DNA of 64,000 bases from Paracoccaceae bacterium (GTDB lineage Bacteria; Pseudomonadota; Alphaproteobacteria; Rhodobacterales; Rhodobacteraceae): positions 1-64,000 of the forward strand of contig CACAPQ010000010.1 of the NCBI GenBank assembly GCA_902534325.1. Reading direction: 5' to 3'. Positions 44,558-54,461 of this stretch are shown piece by piece. Position numbers and translations under genes: made by a program. The notes below the pieces were generated by a model that searched no databases, was not told the origin of the DNA, and saw only the letters and a list, made by a program, of their open reading frames with translations. Numbering within the stretch: the first letter of the stretch is position 1; each line of letters starts with the position of its first letter.

Positions 44558-47500
44558 ATGATCGACAATTTATTAAAAATGGGTAGTGCTCCTGAGGGGT
44601 ACGATGCGGCATTAATTGTAAAAGAATTTGAAAAATCTAGCTCTTATTTACTCCATATTGCTCGAGACGATAAGCGAATGGCAGCAGTTAAAGATGCTTT
44701 GACCTTCTTTGCTCCAGATATTCCAATAAAAATATTTCCTAGTTGGGATTGTTTGCCATACGACCGTATTTCTCCAAATTCGGAGATATCTTCGCGTCGG
44801 TTATCTCTTTTAACTGATTTAGCTCTGAATTCATCTTCAAAATATATCATTTTAACTACCATCAACGCGGTGACCCAAAGAATTCCAAATAGATCCATTC
44901 TTTCATCTGCGACATTTAAAGCCGAAGTTGGAAAAAATATAGATATAAATCAGTTATATTACTTTCTCAGTAAAATGGGGTTTTCAAAAACTTCCACCGT
45001 TTCTGAGCCTGGAGATTATGCTGTGAGAGGTGGAATTATAGATATATTTGCACCCGGGGAGATTGGAGCTGTCAGACTTGATTTATTTGGTGACGTTTTA
45101 GATGGTGTTCGCCAGTTTGACCCCATTTCTCAAAGAACAGTCTCAAAAATGCCAAATATAAGACTTGTTCCTGTTTCTGAGGTAATTTTTGACGAAGCCT
45201 CAATTTCTAGATTTAGGCAAAATTACCGAAAAGAATTTGGCGCGTCGCACTCGAAAGATTTACTATATGAGTCTGTTAGTGCTGGAAATAAATATCAAGG
45301 TGTAGAACATTGGCTTCCATTTTTTCATGAAAAATTAGAAACTATTTTTGATTATTTACCGAGAGCAACTGTTACTCTTGACAATAATATAGATGCCGCT
45401 CGCACCTCGCGTTGGGAGGTGATTATAGATCAATTTCAGTCACGAAAAGAAAACTTAGATCAAAAAAGTAAATTAGATTCTGTTTACAAACCAATAGAGC
45501 CAGACCTACTTTACTTAAATGAAAGTGATTGGAAGTTTGCTTTAAGTTCACGCGCTGTTTTACAATTTAGTCCATTTTCACAAACTCCAGGTCCAAATGT
45601 ACAAGACGCAGGAAGTACAATTGGGAAAAACTTTTCCATTGAAAGGCAAGCGGATAATATCAATATTTTTAACGCTCTATCTTCTTATATTAAATCAGAA
45701 ATGGAGAGTAAGCCTGTTATTATAGCGAGTTATACCGATGGTGCTAGAGAGCGGTTAAGGGGATTGCTAGAAGATGAAGGGTTAGATGAAGCATATCTTA
45801 TCCAAAATATAAGCCAAGTTGATAAGACAGGGTTATTTTTAGTGGTATGGAGTTTAGAACAGGGATTTAAGACTGATAAATTTACGATCATTTCGGAGCA
45901 AGACGTTTTAGGTGAACGATTAATTCGACCATCATCCAAACGCAGAAGAGCCGAGAATTTTTTAACTGAGGCAACGTCGCTTAACTCTGGAGACCTTGTT
46001 GTTCATGTGGATCATGGAATAGGGAAGTATCATAATCTGGAGGTTATTAGTGCGGCCGATGCTCTGCATGAATGCCTTGTTTTAGAATATGCTGAAAATG
46101 CCAGGCTTTATCTTCCGGTTGAAAACATTGAGTTACTTTCGAAATATGGTCAAGAATTTGGGTTTCTGGATAAGTTGGGTGGTGCAGCTTGGCAGGCAAA
46201 AAAGGCCAAACTTAAACAGCGAATTAAGGATATTGCGGAAAGATTAATTAGGGTAGCTGCAGAGCGGGAATTAAGAACTGCACCTATATTTGAACCGCCA
46301 CCCGGTGTTTGGGATGCTTTTTCAGCCAAATTTCCTTATCAGGAAACGGATGATCAGATGCATGCTATCACTGATGTTATCGGTGATTTAACTTCGGGAC
46401 GTCCAATGGATCGGCTTGTCTGTGGAGATGTAGGTTTTGGAAAAACAGAAATAGCTATGAGAGCAGCGTTTTTAGCCTCAATTGCAGGCTTTCAAGTGGC
46501 TGTTATCGCCCCAACAACTCTTTTAGTTCGACAGCATACCAAGAGTTTTTTGGACCGGTTCCGTGGCTTGCCAGTTGAGATAAGACAGTTATCTCGTTTT
46601 GTTTCAAAAAAAGAAGCGGCAAAAACAAGAAATCAGATACAAAGCGGTGGCGTGGATATTGTGATTGGTACACATGCACTTTTGGCTCAGAGTATCAATT
46701 TCAAAAATCTTGGCCTTCTTATCATAGACGAAGAGCAACACTTTGGTGTGCAACATAAAGAGCGACTAAAACAATTAAGAAGTGATATCCACGTTTTAAC
46801 GCTTACCGCAACTCCAATACCTAGAACCTTGCAGTTATCCCTTGCCGGTGTGCGTGACTTATCCATTATCGCCACACCACCTGTAGATAGACTGGCAATT
46901 CGAACATTTATAAGTGAGTTTGATACCATCACGGTTAGAGAAGCATTGTTGCGTGAACGTTTCAGAGGGGGGCAATCTTTCTACGTCGTACCTAGGGTTG
47001 CTGATCTTGAAGAAATTGAGCTATTTCTTCGCGATCATGTGCCAGAGGTTTCTTACATCATTGCTCACGGCCAATTGCCTTCTGGTGAATTAGATAATCG
47101 AATGAACTCTTTTTATGATGGTAAGTATGACGTACTTCTTGCCACTACTATTGTCGAAAGCGGTTTGGATATTCCATCGGCAAACACCATAGTAGTTCAC
47201 CGCGCTGAAATGTTTGGATTAGCGCAGCTATATCAAATAAGAGGTAGAGTCGGTCGTTCGAAATTACGAGCCTATGCTTACATGACCACTAAGGTAAGGG
47301 CTAACATGACACCTGCATCTGAAAAAAGGCTTAAAGTATTGGCGTCTCTTGACGCTCTTGGCGCAGGTTTTTCATTGGCTAGCCAGGATTTGGACATAAG
47401 GGGTGCTGGTAACTTACTTGGAGAAGAACAGTCTGGCCAAATTCGCGATGTAGGATATGAACTTTATCAATCTATGTTAGAGGAGACGATTTCGAAAATT

Positions 47501-48016
47501 CGAGGAGGTCAAATTGATATTCTAACTTCAATGGACAAGCAGTGGTCTCCTCAAATAAATTTGGGAGTTTCAGTTTTAATCCCTGAAACTTATGTTGCGG
47601 ATTTAGATGTCCGTCTAGGCTTGTATAGACGTCTTTCTAATTTAAGTAAAAAAGTTGAGTTTGAGGGTTTTGCGGCTGAATTAATAGATAGGTTTGGGAA
47701 GTTGCCACCTGAAGTAAATACTCTTTTACTGGTTGTAAGAATAAAATCTGTTTGTAAAAAAGCAGGTATTGGTAAGTTCGATGGCGGCCCAAAAGGAGCT
47801 ACTTTGCAATTTCATAATGATAAGTTTATTTCTCCCGAGGGTCTAGTTGAATTTATAAAAAAACAAAACGGACTGGCAAAGGTTAAAGATAATAAACTTA
47901 TTATTAAACGTGACTGGAAAAAAAATTCAGATAAATTTAAAGGCGCATATTCTATAGCCAGGGACTTGGCTGAAATCGCCGCCTCTTATGAAAAAAATGC
48001 TCCTGCTAAAAATTAA
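44558..48016 (+). CDS. mfd: Transcription-repair coupling factor
   Basis: Mfd removes RNA polymerase stalled at lesions and recruits UvrA. The 1152 residues include a UvrB-like N-terminal module (FPSWDCLPYDRISPN) and an RNA polymerase-interacting CarD-like domain near 480-540 (GDLVVHVDHGIGKYHNLEV). The helicase follows with Walker A GDVGFGKTEIA at about 622 and the DEEQ box IIDEEQHFGVQHKE near 723. RecG-like TRG motifs come next (RGRVGRSK), then a C-terminal regulatory domain. Length is normal. It converges with the hydrolase gene. Confidence 0.97.
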   Translation: MIDNLLKMGSAPEGYDAALIVKEFEKSSSYLLHIARDDKRMAAVKDALTFFAPDIPIKIFPSWDCLPYDRISPNSEISSRRLSLLTDLALNSSSKYIILTTINAVTQRIPNRSILSSATFKAEVGKNIDINQLYYFLSKMGFSKTSTVSEPGDYAVRGGIIDIFAPGEIGAVRLDLFGDVLDGVRQFDPISQRTVSKMPNIRLVPVSEVIFDEASISRFRQNYRKEFGASHSKDLLYESVSAGNKYQGVEHWLPFFHEKLETIFDYLPRATVTLDNNIDAARTSRWEVIIDQFQSRKENLDQKSKLDSVYKPIEPDLLYLNESDWKFALSSRAVLQFSPFSQTPGPNVQDAGSTIGKNFSIERQADNINIFNALSSYIKSEMESKPVIIASYTDGARERLRGLLEDEGLDEAYLIQNISQVDKTGLFLVVWSLEQGFKTDKFTIISEQDVLGERLIRPSSKRRRAENFLTEATSLNSGDLVVHVDHGIGKYHNLEVISAADALHECLVLEYAENARLYLPVENIELLSKYGQEFGFLDKLGGAAWQAKKAKLKQRIKDIAERLIRVAAERELRTAPIFEPPPGVWDAFSAKFPYQETDDQMHAITDVIGDLTSGRPMDRLVCGDVGFGKTEIAMRAAFLASIAGFQVAVIAPTTLLVRQHTKSFLDRFRGLPVEIRQLSRFVSKKEAAKTRNQIQSGGVDIVIGTHALLAQSINFKNLGLLIIDEEQHFGVQHKERLKQLRSDIHVLTLTATPIPRTLQLSLAGVRDLSIIATPPVDRLAIRTFISEFDTITVREALLRERFRGGQSFYVVPRVADLEEIELFLRDHVPEVSYIIAHGQLPSGELDNRMNSFYDGKYDVLLATTIVESGLDIPSANTIVVHRAEMFGLAQLYQIRGRVGRSKLRAYAYMTTKVRANMTPASEKRLKVLASLDALGAGFSLASQDLDIRGAGNLLGEEQSGQIRDVGYELYQSMLEETISKIRGGQIDILTSMDKQWSPQINLGVSVLIPETYVADLDVRLGLYRRLSNLSKKVEFEGFAAELIDRFGKLPPEVNTLLLVVRIKSVCKKAGIGKFDGGPKGATLQFHNDKFISPEGLVEFIKKQNGLAKVKDNKLIIKRDWKKNSDKFKGAYSIARDLAEIAASYEKNAPAKN

Positions 48017-48039
48017 AATATCACTTTTTGGTTATCCGA

Positions 48040-48699
48040 TTATCGAGTGCTTTCAGTTAGCCGCCTTTTAACATAAGACGTTACATGTTCAATCATGGGG
48101 TCCATGAATGGTTCTTCATAAAAGTGTCCAGCTCCAGCAAGCTGTGTATGAGTTATAGTTATTCCTTTTTGTTCATGAAGTTTTTCAACCAATATTTCGG
48201 TATCCTCGGGGGGAGCAATACGGTCTTTTGTTCCATTGATTATCAAACCAGATGATGGGCAGGGTGCCAAAAAAGAAAAGTCATACATGTTAGCAGGCGG
48301 TGAAGCAGATATAAAACCAGTAATTTCCGGTCTTCTCATCAAAAGTTGCATTCCAATCCATGCACCGAAAGAAAAACCAGCTACCCAACAGTGCTTGGAA
48401 TTATTGTTCATAGATTGTAAATAATCGAGAGCACTAGCGGCGTCAGATAGTTCCCCGACACCTTGATCATATTCTCCTTGGGATCTACCCACGCCTCTGA
48501 AATTAAATCGTAGAACAGTGAACCCCATGTTAAAAAAAGCGTAGTGAAGGTTGTAGACGACTTTATTATTCATAGTACCACCAAACTGAGGATGGGGATG
48601 CAATATTATAGCGATAGGAGCATCACGGTCTTTTTGTGGATGATAGCGACCTTCTAATCGGCCTTCTGGACCAGGAAAGATAACTTCTGGCATCTTCAT
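48040..48699 (-). CDS. Alpha/beta hydrolase (dienelactone hydrolase-like)
   Basis: The 219 residues have the alpha/beta hydrolase core: ILHPHPQFGGTMNNKVV, the nucleophile elbow AGFSFGAW, Asp in NGTKDRIAPPED and His in GAGHFYEEP. It belongs to the conserved bacterial group that begins PEVIFPGPEGRLEGRYH, common beside iscR-suf loci in alphaproteobacteria. Its substrate is unknown. It diverges from iscR across 137 bases that contain the Irr-type palindrome, so it could share iron control. Confidence 0.88.
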   Translation of the reverse strand: MKMPEVIFPGPEGRLEGRYHPQKDRDAPIAIILHPHPQFGGTMNNKVVYNLHYAFFNMGFTVLRFNFRGVGRSQGEYDQGVGELSDAASALDYLQSMNNNSKHCWVAGFSFGAWIGMQLLMRRPEITGFISASPPANMYDFSFLAPCPSSGLIINGTKDRIAPPEDTEILVEKLHEQKGITITHTQLAGAGHFYEEPFMDPMIEHVTSYVKRRLTESTR

Positions 48700-48726
48700 T
48701 ACCTCCTAAAACTCAATATAGATACG

Positions 48727-48755
48727 TTGACTTACATTAAAAGCAAATTTAGAAG
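48727..48755 (+). promoter_or_regulatory. Candidate promoter of the iscR-suf operon
   Basis: TTGACT at 48727-48732, a 17-base spacer and TAGAAG at 48750-48755 (four of six -10 matches). The -10 falls inside the palindrome at 48745-48767, so a protein bound there would block RNA polymerase. Confidence 0.45.
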
Positions 48756-48767
48756 AATTCTAAATTT
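48745..48767. promoter_or_regulatory. Perfect palindrome, candidate Irr box (iron control element)
   Basis: AAATTTAGAA at 48745-48754 and TTCTAAATTT at 48758-48767 are exact inverted complements separated by GAA. The core TTTAGAA-N3-TTCTAAA matches, from memory, the iron control element bound by the heme-responsive regulator Irr in alphaproteobacteria. It lies in the divergent region between the hydrolase and iscR, 70 bases before iscR, and overlaps the candidate -10. Irr repression of SUF genes under iron limitation or heme depletion is the natural reading. Confidence 0.72.
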
Positions 48768-48836
48768 AAAAATCAGATATGTGATGCACTTAAGCGGTGC
48801 AGCTGAAAAGGTCAATAAATACTAAATAGGTTTTCT

Positions 48837-49301
48837 ATGAAGCTTAGTACAAAAGGTAGATACGCGATGGTCGCAATGGCTGATATAGCTTTATCAGCAA
48901 AAGAAAATTTGGTCACTTTGGGAGAAATTTCAAAAAGACAAAATATATCAATGGCATATCTAGAACAGTTGTTTGTTAAACTGCGGAGGGCAGAATTAGT
49001 TTTTTCGGTTAGAGGACCCGGTGGTGGATATAGGTTGGCAAAAGCTCCGCATCAAATTCGAGTTGTTGATATTTTGACCGCTGTAGAAGAAAGCGTTGAC
49101 GCAATGAGCCAAGGGGCCGGGGCTTCGGGCGGTTTATCTGGATCGAAAGCTCAATCAATGACAAATAGGCTTTGGGAAGGTTTGAGTGCTCACGTTTTTG
49201 TTTATTTGCATCAAACCAGATTATCGGACGTTATTGAAAATGATCTTGCTCCTTGTCCTGCAGTACCCACTATTTTTTCTTTAGTTTCTGATACGGAATG
49301 A
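48837..49301 (+). CDS. iscR: Rrf2-family regulator, IscR-like, lacking the canonical cysteine ligands
   Basis: This winged-helix regulator heads the SUF operon. The 154 residues have the Rrf2 N-terminus MKLSTKGRYAMVAMADIA, the recognition helix region ISMAYLEQLFVKLRRA and the wing RGPGGGYRLA. In E. coli IscR three cysteines and a histidine in the 92-107 loop hold a 2Fe-2S cluster. The corresponding loop here (MSQGAGASGGLSGSKAQ) has none. The only cysteine is Cys140 in LAPCPAVP. Rhodobacter sphaeroides IscR is reported to sense iron-sulfur status without the classical ligands, so this is probably the same type. It overlaps the desulfurase gene by 4 bases. Confidence 0.9.
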   Translation: MKLSTKGRYAMVAMADIALSAKENLVTLGEISKRQNISMAYLEQLFVKLRRAELVFSVRGPGGGYRLAKAPHQIRVVDILTAVEESVDAMSQGAGASGGLSGSKAQSMTNRLWEGLSAHVFVYLHQTRLSDVIENDLAPCPAVPTIFSLVSDTE

Positions 49302-50341
49302 GAGCTTATTTAGATTACAATTCTACAGTACCGCTGAGAAGTGAAGCTAAGCACGCAATGATTGAAGCTATGAATGTTGTCGGCAATCCCTCATCTGTTC
49401 ACTTAGAGGGTCGAGCTGCGAAGAATTTAATCGAAAATGCTAGATTGAAAATTGCAGAGGCAATTGGTGCGGTTGGAGCAGATATCATATTTACATCTGG
49501 AGCAACAGAGTCCGCAGCATTGGCTCTCGCAGGACGAAATATAATGTGTTCAAGAATAGAACACGAAGCTGTTAGCAGTTGGTGCAGTGCCAAACTTTCG
49601 ACCGACCGTCACGGAATGGTTGATATCGATAAGCCTGAATATTCCGCACTTCAAGTTGCTAATTCTGAAACTGGAATAATACAAGAAAGTGTTAAGGGAA
49701 TATGGCTTGCTGATATGACGCAAGCTTTTGGAAAAGTGCCTTTGGCTTTTAATTGGTATGGTTGTGATTGTGCAATGATTTCTGCCCATAAGATCGGTGG
49801 TCCAAAAGGTATTGGGGCTTTGATTTTGAAAAGGGGAATAGATTTGGATGCTATTATCAAAGGCGGTGGACAAGAGATGGGTCGACGATCAGGAACGGAA
49901 AATGTATTAGGTATTGTTGGTTTTGGGGCTGCCGCTGAAGCGACTCAAAAAGACTTAGTTAATGGTGAATGGGAAAAGATTTCAGAATTTAGAATGATTC
50001 TAGAAAATATGATTGAAGAATTCTCAGATGTTCCTATCTTAGTAGGAAAGGATTCTAAAAGACTGCCTAATACTACTTGTTTAATAACGCCTGGATGGAA
50101 AGGAGAAACCCAAGTCATGCAAATGGATCTCGAGGGGATTGCGGTATCTGCTGGGTCTGCTTGTTCTAGCGGAAAAGTGAAACCCAGTGATGTTCTTCAA
50201 GAAATAGGTTATTCAGAAAACCAGGCCTCTTGTGCATTGAGAGTTTCTTTGGGTTTAGAGACCACAAAGGATGAAGTTTTACGGTTTGTAGATACTTGGG
50301 TTAAGAAATTTGAACATAACTTCAAAAGAAAAAATATTTAA
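49298..50341 (+). CDS. Cysteine desulfurase (IscS/NifS-like, group I)
   Basis: This PLP enzyme takes sulfur from cysteine as a persulfide. The 347 residues are short for IscS (about 400). They show AYLDYNSTVPLR at the start, FTSGATESAALAL, the PLP lysine in SAHKIGGPKG, GGGQEMGRRSGTEN and the persulfide loop SAGSACSSGKVKPSDV. The loop is of the long group I kind, unlike SufS. It overlaps iscR (ATGA) and precedes sufB by 13 bases. With sufS at the operon end, the operon holds two different desulfurases. Confidence 0.92.
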   Translation: MRAYLDYNSTVPLRSEAKHAMIEAMNVVGNPSSVHLEGRAAKNLIENARLKIAEAIGAVGADIIFTSGATESAALALAGRNIMCSRIEHEAVSSWCSAKLSTDRHGMVDIDKPEYSALQVANSETGIIQESVKGIWLADMTQAFGKVPLAFNWYGCDCAMISAHKIGGPKGIGALILKRGIDLDAIIKGGGQEMGRRSGTENVLGIVGFGAAAEATQKDLVNGEWEKISEFRMILENMIEEFSDVPILVGKDSKRLPNTTCLITPGWKGETQVMQMDLEGIAVSAGSACSSGKVKPSDVLQEIGYSENQASCALRVSLGLETTKDEVLRFVDTWVKKFEHNFKRKNI

Positions 50342-50354
50342 ATGAGGGCCTGAA

Positions 50355-51878
50355 GTGGCGAGTTTTGAAAATGTAGAAATAAAAGAGGGTGTTGATCGGG
50401 AAACTGTTGACGCAGTTCGTGAGGTTGGTGGCGCGTATAAGTACGGCTGGGAAACTGATATTGAGATGGAGTACGCTCCAAAAGGCCTCAATTCAGATAT
50501 CGTTAAGCTGATAAGCGATAAAAACGAAGAACCCGACTGGATGACTGATTGGCGGATCAAAGCTTTTAATCGATGGAAAAAAATTAAAGAACCCAAGTGG
50601 TCAATGGTCCAATATCCAGAAATAGATTTCCAGGACCAATATTATTATGCGCGACCAAAATCTATGGCAAATAAACCAAAATCTCTCGATGAAGTAGACC
50701 CAAAGTTACTCGCGACGTACGATAAATTAGGAATACCCTTGAAAGAGCAAATGTTGCTGGCAGGTGTGGAAACAAGTGAGGATATTGAACAAGGCGAGCG
50801 TAAAGTTGCGGTCGACGCTGTGTTCGATAGCGTTTCAGTTGGTACAACATTTCAAAAAGAGCTGAAAAATGCAGGCGTTATTTTTTGCTCAATATCAGAA
50901 GCGATAAAAGAGTACCCTGGATTAGTTAAGAAATATCTTGGTAGCGTTGTTCCAGTTACGGACAACTATTATGCGACATTGAATTCTGCTGTATTTTCCG
51001 ATGGATCATTCGTTTATATTCCGCCAGGTGTACGATGCCCAATGGAACTTTCGACATATTTCCGTATCAATGCGGAGAATACAGGGCAATTTGAACGTAC
51101 TCTTATCATAGCAGACAAAGGCAGTTACGTGTCCTATCTTGAGGGTTGTACTGCCCCCAAAAGAGATACAGCTCAGCTACACGCGGCCGTTGTTGAGATA
51201 ATTGTGGAAGAGGATGCTGAAGTTAAATATTCTACTGTTCAAAATTGGTTTCCCGGTGATGAAGATGGAAATGGAGGAATATATAACTTCGTAACCAAAA
51301 GAGCTGACTGTCGAGGAAATAGATCTAAGGTTATGTGGACTCAAGTTGAGACGGGTTCAGCGGTCACTTGGAAATATCCTTCCTGTATTTTAAGAGGCGA
51401 TGATAGTCAGGGTGAATTTTATTCGATTGCCATTACAAATAATCATCAGCAAGCGGATACTGGCACAAAGATGGTACACTTGGGTAAAAATTCAAAGTCA
51501 CGGATTGTTTCCAAGGGAATAAGCGCTGGGTTTGCTCAAAATACTTATCGAGGGCTAGTTTCAATGCACCCAAAGGCGAAAAGCAGTAGAAATTATACGC
51601 AGTGTGACAGTTTGCTAATTGGCGATAAATGCGGTGCACACACGGTACCTTATATTGAAGTGAAGAATAATAGTTCTCGTGTTGAGCATGAGGCAACGAC
51701 GTCAAAAGTAGACGATGATCAGCTATTTTATTGCAGACAAAGGGGTATGGATGAGGAAGAAGCTGTAGCTCTTGTTGTAAACGGATTCTGTAAAGACGTA
51801 CTTCAGGCGCTACCTATGGAGTTTGCTATGGAAGCTCAACAGCTTGTTGCAATTAGTTTAGAAGGAAGTGTTGGTTAA
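50355..51878 (+). CDS. sufB: Fe-S cluster scaffold subunit SufB
   Basis: SufB is the main scaffold of the SufBC2D complex on which clusters are built. The 507 residues match the long family form. Visible blocks are [40 protein letters not shown], the beta-helix core with [18 protein letters not shown] and the conserved C-terminal [12 protein letters not shown] with FCRQRG-like [12 protein letters not shown]. The start may be GTG 50355, preceded by GAGGG. A 74-base gap separates it from sufC. Confidence 0.96.
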   Translation: MASFENVEIKEGVDRETVDAVREVGGAYKYGWETDIEMEYAPKGLNSDIVKLISDKNEEPDWMTDWRIKAFNRWKKIKEPKWSMVQYPEIDFQDQYYYARPKSMANKPKSLDEVDPKLLATYDKLGIPLKEQMLLAGVETSEDIEQGERKVAVDAVFDSVSVGTTFQKELKNAGVIFCSISEAIKEYPGLVKKYLGSVVPVTDNYYATLNSAVFSDGSFVYIPPGVRCPMELSTYFRINAENTGQFERTLIIADKGSYVSYLEGCTAPKRDTAQLHAAVVEIIVEEDAEVKYSTVQNWFPGDEDGNGGIYNFVTKRADCRGNRSKVMWTQVETGSAVTWKYPSCILRGDDSQGEFYSIAITNNHQQADTGTKMVHLGKNSKSRIVSKGISAGFAQNTYRGLVSMHPKAKSSRNYTQCDSLLIGDKCGAHTVPYIEVKNNSSRVEHEATTSKVDDDQLFYCRQRGMDEEEAVALVVNGFCKDVLQALPMEFAMEAQQLVAISLEGSVG

Positions 51879-51952
51879 CAACAAGAAAACTAAATTTTAA
51901 GCTTTTGAACCCAATTATTTTTGAGTGTTTTGGGCTTAATTAAGGACGATAG

Positions 51953-52708
51953 ATGTTAAAAATAAAAGATTTACGAGTAAACCTAGAAGACGAAAATAAA
52001 GAAATCCTAAAGGGTGTAGATTTAACTGTGGAGGCAGGCAAAGTACACGCCATAATGGGACCAAATGGATCGGGAAAATCTACTCTGTCGTACGTACTAT
52101 CTGGAAAAGAAGGCTACGAAGTTGTAGATGGAACCGTCACACTGAATGACAACGATATTCTGGAAATGGAACCGGAAGAAAGAGCAGCAGCAGGTTTATT
52201 TTTAGCTTTCCAGTACCCTGTGGAAATTCCAGGTGTGGGAAACATGACTTTTTTGAGAACGGCTGTTAACGCGCAGCGTAAGGCGAGAGGGGAGCAAGAG
52301 ATTAGTGCAACTGATTTCTTGAAACTCATAAGGGAGCGTGCCAAGTCTCTTAAAATTGATGCTGAGATGTTAAAGCGTCCGGTAAATGTTGGGTTTTCAG
52401 GAGGTGAAAAAAAACGCAACGAAATTCTTCAAATGGCTATGTTAGAACCAAAGATGTGCATTTTAGATGAGACAGACTCTGGTTTAGATGTAGATGCTAT
52501 GAAATTGGTTGCGGAGGGAGTTAATTCTCTGCGCAGTGTGGGAAGAGGTTTTCTTGTTATAACGCACTATCAAAGGTTACTTGATCATATAAAACCTGAC
52601 GTAGTGCATATAATGGCAGAGGGAAGAATTGTAAAAACTGGTGGGCCTGAGTTGGCTCTTGAGGTTGAAAACAATGGTTATAGTGACATCCTATCGGAGG
52701 TCGCTTAA
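51953..52708 (+). CDS. sufC: SUF system ATPase SufC
   Basis: This soluble ABC-type ATPase drives conformational change in SufBD. The 251 residues carry Walker A GPNGSGKSTL, the SufC-type Q-loop LFLAFQYPVEIPG, signature GFSGGEKKRNEI, Walker B MCILDETDSGLD and the H-loop TH. It overlaps the ATG of sufD by 1 base. Confidence 0.97.
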   Translation: MLKIKDLRVNLEDENKEILKGVDLTVEAGKVHAIMGPNGSGKSTLSYVLSGKEGYEVVDGTVTLNDNDILEMEPEERAAAGLFLAFQYPVEIPGVGNMTFLRTAVNAQRKARGEQEISATDFLKLIRERAKSLKIDAEMLKRPVNVGFSGGEKKRNEILQMAMLEPKMCILDETDSGLDVDAMKLVAEGVNSLRSVGRGFLVITHYQRLLDHIKPDVVHIMAEGRIVKTGGPELALEVENNGYSDILSEVA

Positions 52709-53985
52709 TGGCGCTTAAACAGCAGAACTTTGATCTTATTGCCAATGTAAAGTCTCAATTATCAAATGCAAATACAGGATGGAGCCAGAAAGCTAGGGAA
52801 AGCGCCTTGAGTAGACTGGCAAATATTGGTTTGCCCAGCCAAAGAGATGAATATTGGAAGTATACAAATCCAACTGAATTATTGACAGAGAATTTAAATA
52901 TGTCGGCAGTGGAATGTTTAGAACATGCCAATGTATTTTCCGAAATAGAGGTACTGAAGATTGTTTTCTGCGATGGTATTTTTAGCCCAGAGTTATCAGA
53001 TGATTTTTCATCAGAAAATATTAGTATCAGCAAACTTTCAGATGCCGGTGATTTACATTGGGCCCAAAATTATTATGGTGACCTTGAAAAACAAGGGCAA
53101 AACCCTGTTAGTCGGCCCCTTGCAGCTTTAAATACTGCCACCGCTTCTGACGGTGTGTTGCTTCATGTAAAAGGAAAAATACGTAAACCAGTTCTTATTC
53201 TTGGAGTGCACAATACTCCATGTGAAGCTGTGCTCCATCACTTAATTAAAGTGGATAAGGGTTGTTCTTTGACGCTTTTGGAAAGTGGATCGTTTGCCAC
53301 AAAACTCAATACGGTAATGGAGGTTTTTCTCGAGCAAGGTGCAAGTTTGGAACATGTCAGAACCCAGGGAAGGGATCATAATCGTTGGGCGGCAACTCAT
53401 ATTTTTTCAGATATTCAAGAAAACGCTAAATTTAAATCTTTCACGCTTACCGCCAACGGTGTTTTGACCCGAAATGAGTGTGTTTTGACCCTATCGGGTA
53501 ATGACTGTACTGCTCATGTGGCTGGAGCTTCGGTCGGCGACGGAAATAAATTTCATCACGACGATACTGTATTTATCACCCATGACGCTGTTGCCTGTGA
53601 GAGCAGACAGGTATTTAAAAAAGTTTTGCGAAATGGTGCTACAGGAGTTTTCCAAGGCAAGATTTTGGTAAAAGAAGGGGCTCAAAAAACGGATGGGTAT
53701 CAAATTAGCCAGTCACTTTTGCTTGATGATGATAGTCAGTTTTTAGCTAAACCAGAGCTTGAAATCTATGCGGATGATGTGGTTTGCTCACATGGGTCTA
53801 CTTCAGGAGCTATAGACGAGCAGGCATTATTTTATCTTTGTAGTCGAGGAATTTCGAGGAAAGATGCTACCGACATGCTTACTTTGGCTTTTTTAGCTGA
53901 AGCTGTTGAGGAAATTGAAAACGAAAATGTAGCTAAAATTATTGTGTACAAAATAAGTGCTTGGTTATCACGGCGCAAAAACTAA
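52708..53985 (+). CDS. sufD: SUF system scaffold subunit SufD
   Basis: SufD is the partner of SufB and SufC, needed for iron delivery to the scaffold. The 425 residues have the family beta-helix and its C-terminal landmark CSHGSTSGAIDEQALFYLCS, RGISRKDATDML. NKFHHDDTVFITHDAVACES lies in the middle. It shares its last base with the start of the first Yip1 gene (TAATG). Confidence 0.95.
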   Translation: MALKQQNFDLIANVKSQLSNANTGWSQKARESALSRLANIGLPSQRDEYWKYTNPTELLTENLNMSAVECLEHANVFSEIEVLKIVFCDGIFSPELSDDFSSENISISKLSDAGDLHWAQNYYGDLEKQGQNPVSRPLAALNTATASDGVLLHVKGKIRKPVLILGVHNTPCEAVLHHLIKVDKGCSLTLLESGSFATKLNTVMEVFLEQGASLEHVRTQGRDHNRWAATHIFSDIQENAKFKSFTLTANGVLTRNECVLTLSGNDCTAHVAGASVGDGNKFHHDDTVFITHDAVACESRQVFKKVLRNGATGVFQGKILVKEGAQKTDGYQISQSLLLDDDSQFLAKPELEIYADDVVCSHGSTSGAIDEQALFYLCSRGISRKDATDMLTLAFLAEAVEEIENENVAKIIVYKISAWLSRRKN

Positions 53986-54461
53986 TGTCAGTCGTTATCA
54001 ATATCTCGAAAACCTACTATAAGCCAACTCAAACCTACTCCAAGTTGTTTGCAGCTGGCGCCTCTGAGAAAGAGAACTTAGCATATTTGGTGGGTGGATG
54101 TGTAATCAGTTTTGTTGCTCAATGGCCTGCCCAATCAAGGCATGCTTTCATCAACCAACAACCGGTTGATGAGTTGATGGGAGCAATCTTACTATCTAAT
54201 TTATTTTTACTTCCTTTGATCTTTTATTTAGTCTCAGCGATCATTTTTATTTTTGCAAAAACTTTCAAAAGTAACATTTTAGGAGTGGAGTTACGATTGA
54301 TAATTTTTTGGTCATATTTCGCCGCAACCCCAATCTTATTACTTGTAGGTTTAGTTGAAGGGTTTTTTGGTAAGAATTATCAATATTATACAGTGGCCGG
54401 ATTATGGCTTTCAGTTTTTCTTGCATTTGTTTATTCGGGATTCAGGGTTCGGTCTAAATGA
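53985..54461 (+). CDS. Yip1-family membrane protein (first of two)
   Basis: The ATG at 53985 overlaps the sufD stop, giving 158 residues. The first 30 are soluble, then four or five hydrophobic helices follow (AYLVGGCVISFVAQW, FLLPLIFYLVSAIIFIFA, IIFWSYFAATPILLLV, GLWLSVFLAFVYSGF). It matches the Yip1 domain layout of small membrane proteins embedded in Rhodobacterales suf operons. The role in cluster assembly is unknown; it may be a membrane anchor or permease-like helper. It overlaps the second Yip1 gene by 4 bases. Confidence 0.78.
   Translation: MSVVINISKTYYKPTQTYSKLFAAGASEKENLAYLVGGCVISFVAQWPAQSRHAFINQQPVDELMGAILLSNLFLLPLIFYLVSAIIFIFAKTFKSNILGVELRLIIFWSYFAATPILLLVGLVEGFFGKNYQYYTVAGLWLSVFLAFVYSGFRVRSK

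Noticed and set aside
51895-51945. Hairpin between sufB and sufC as an attenuator
   Set aside because: The arms TTAAG/CCCA and TGGG/CTTAA pair only with a large bulge and no T-run follows; too weak to call.
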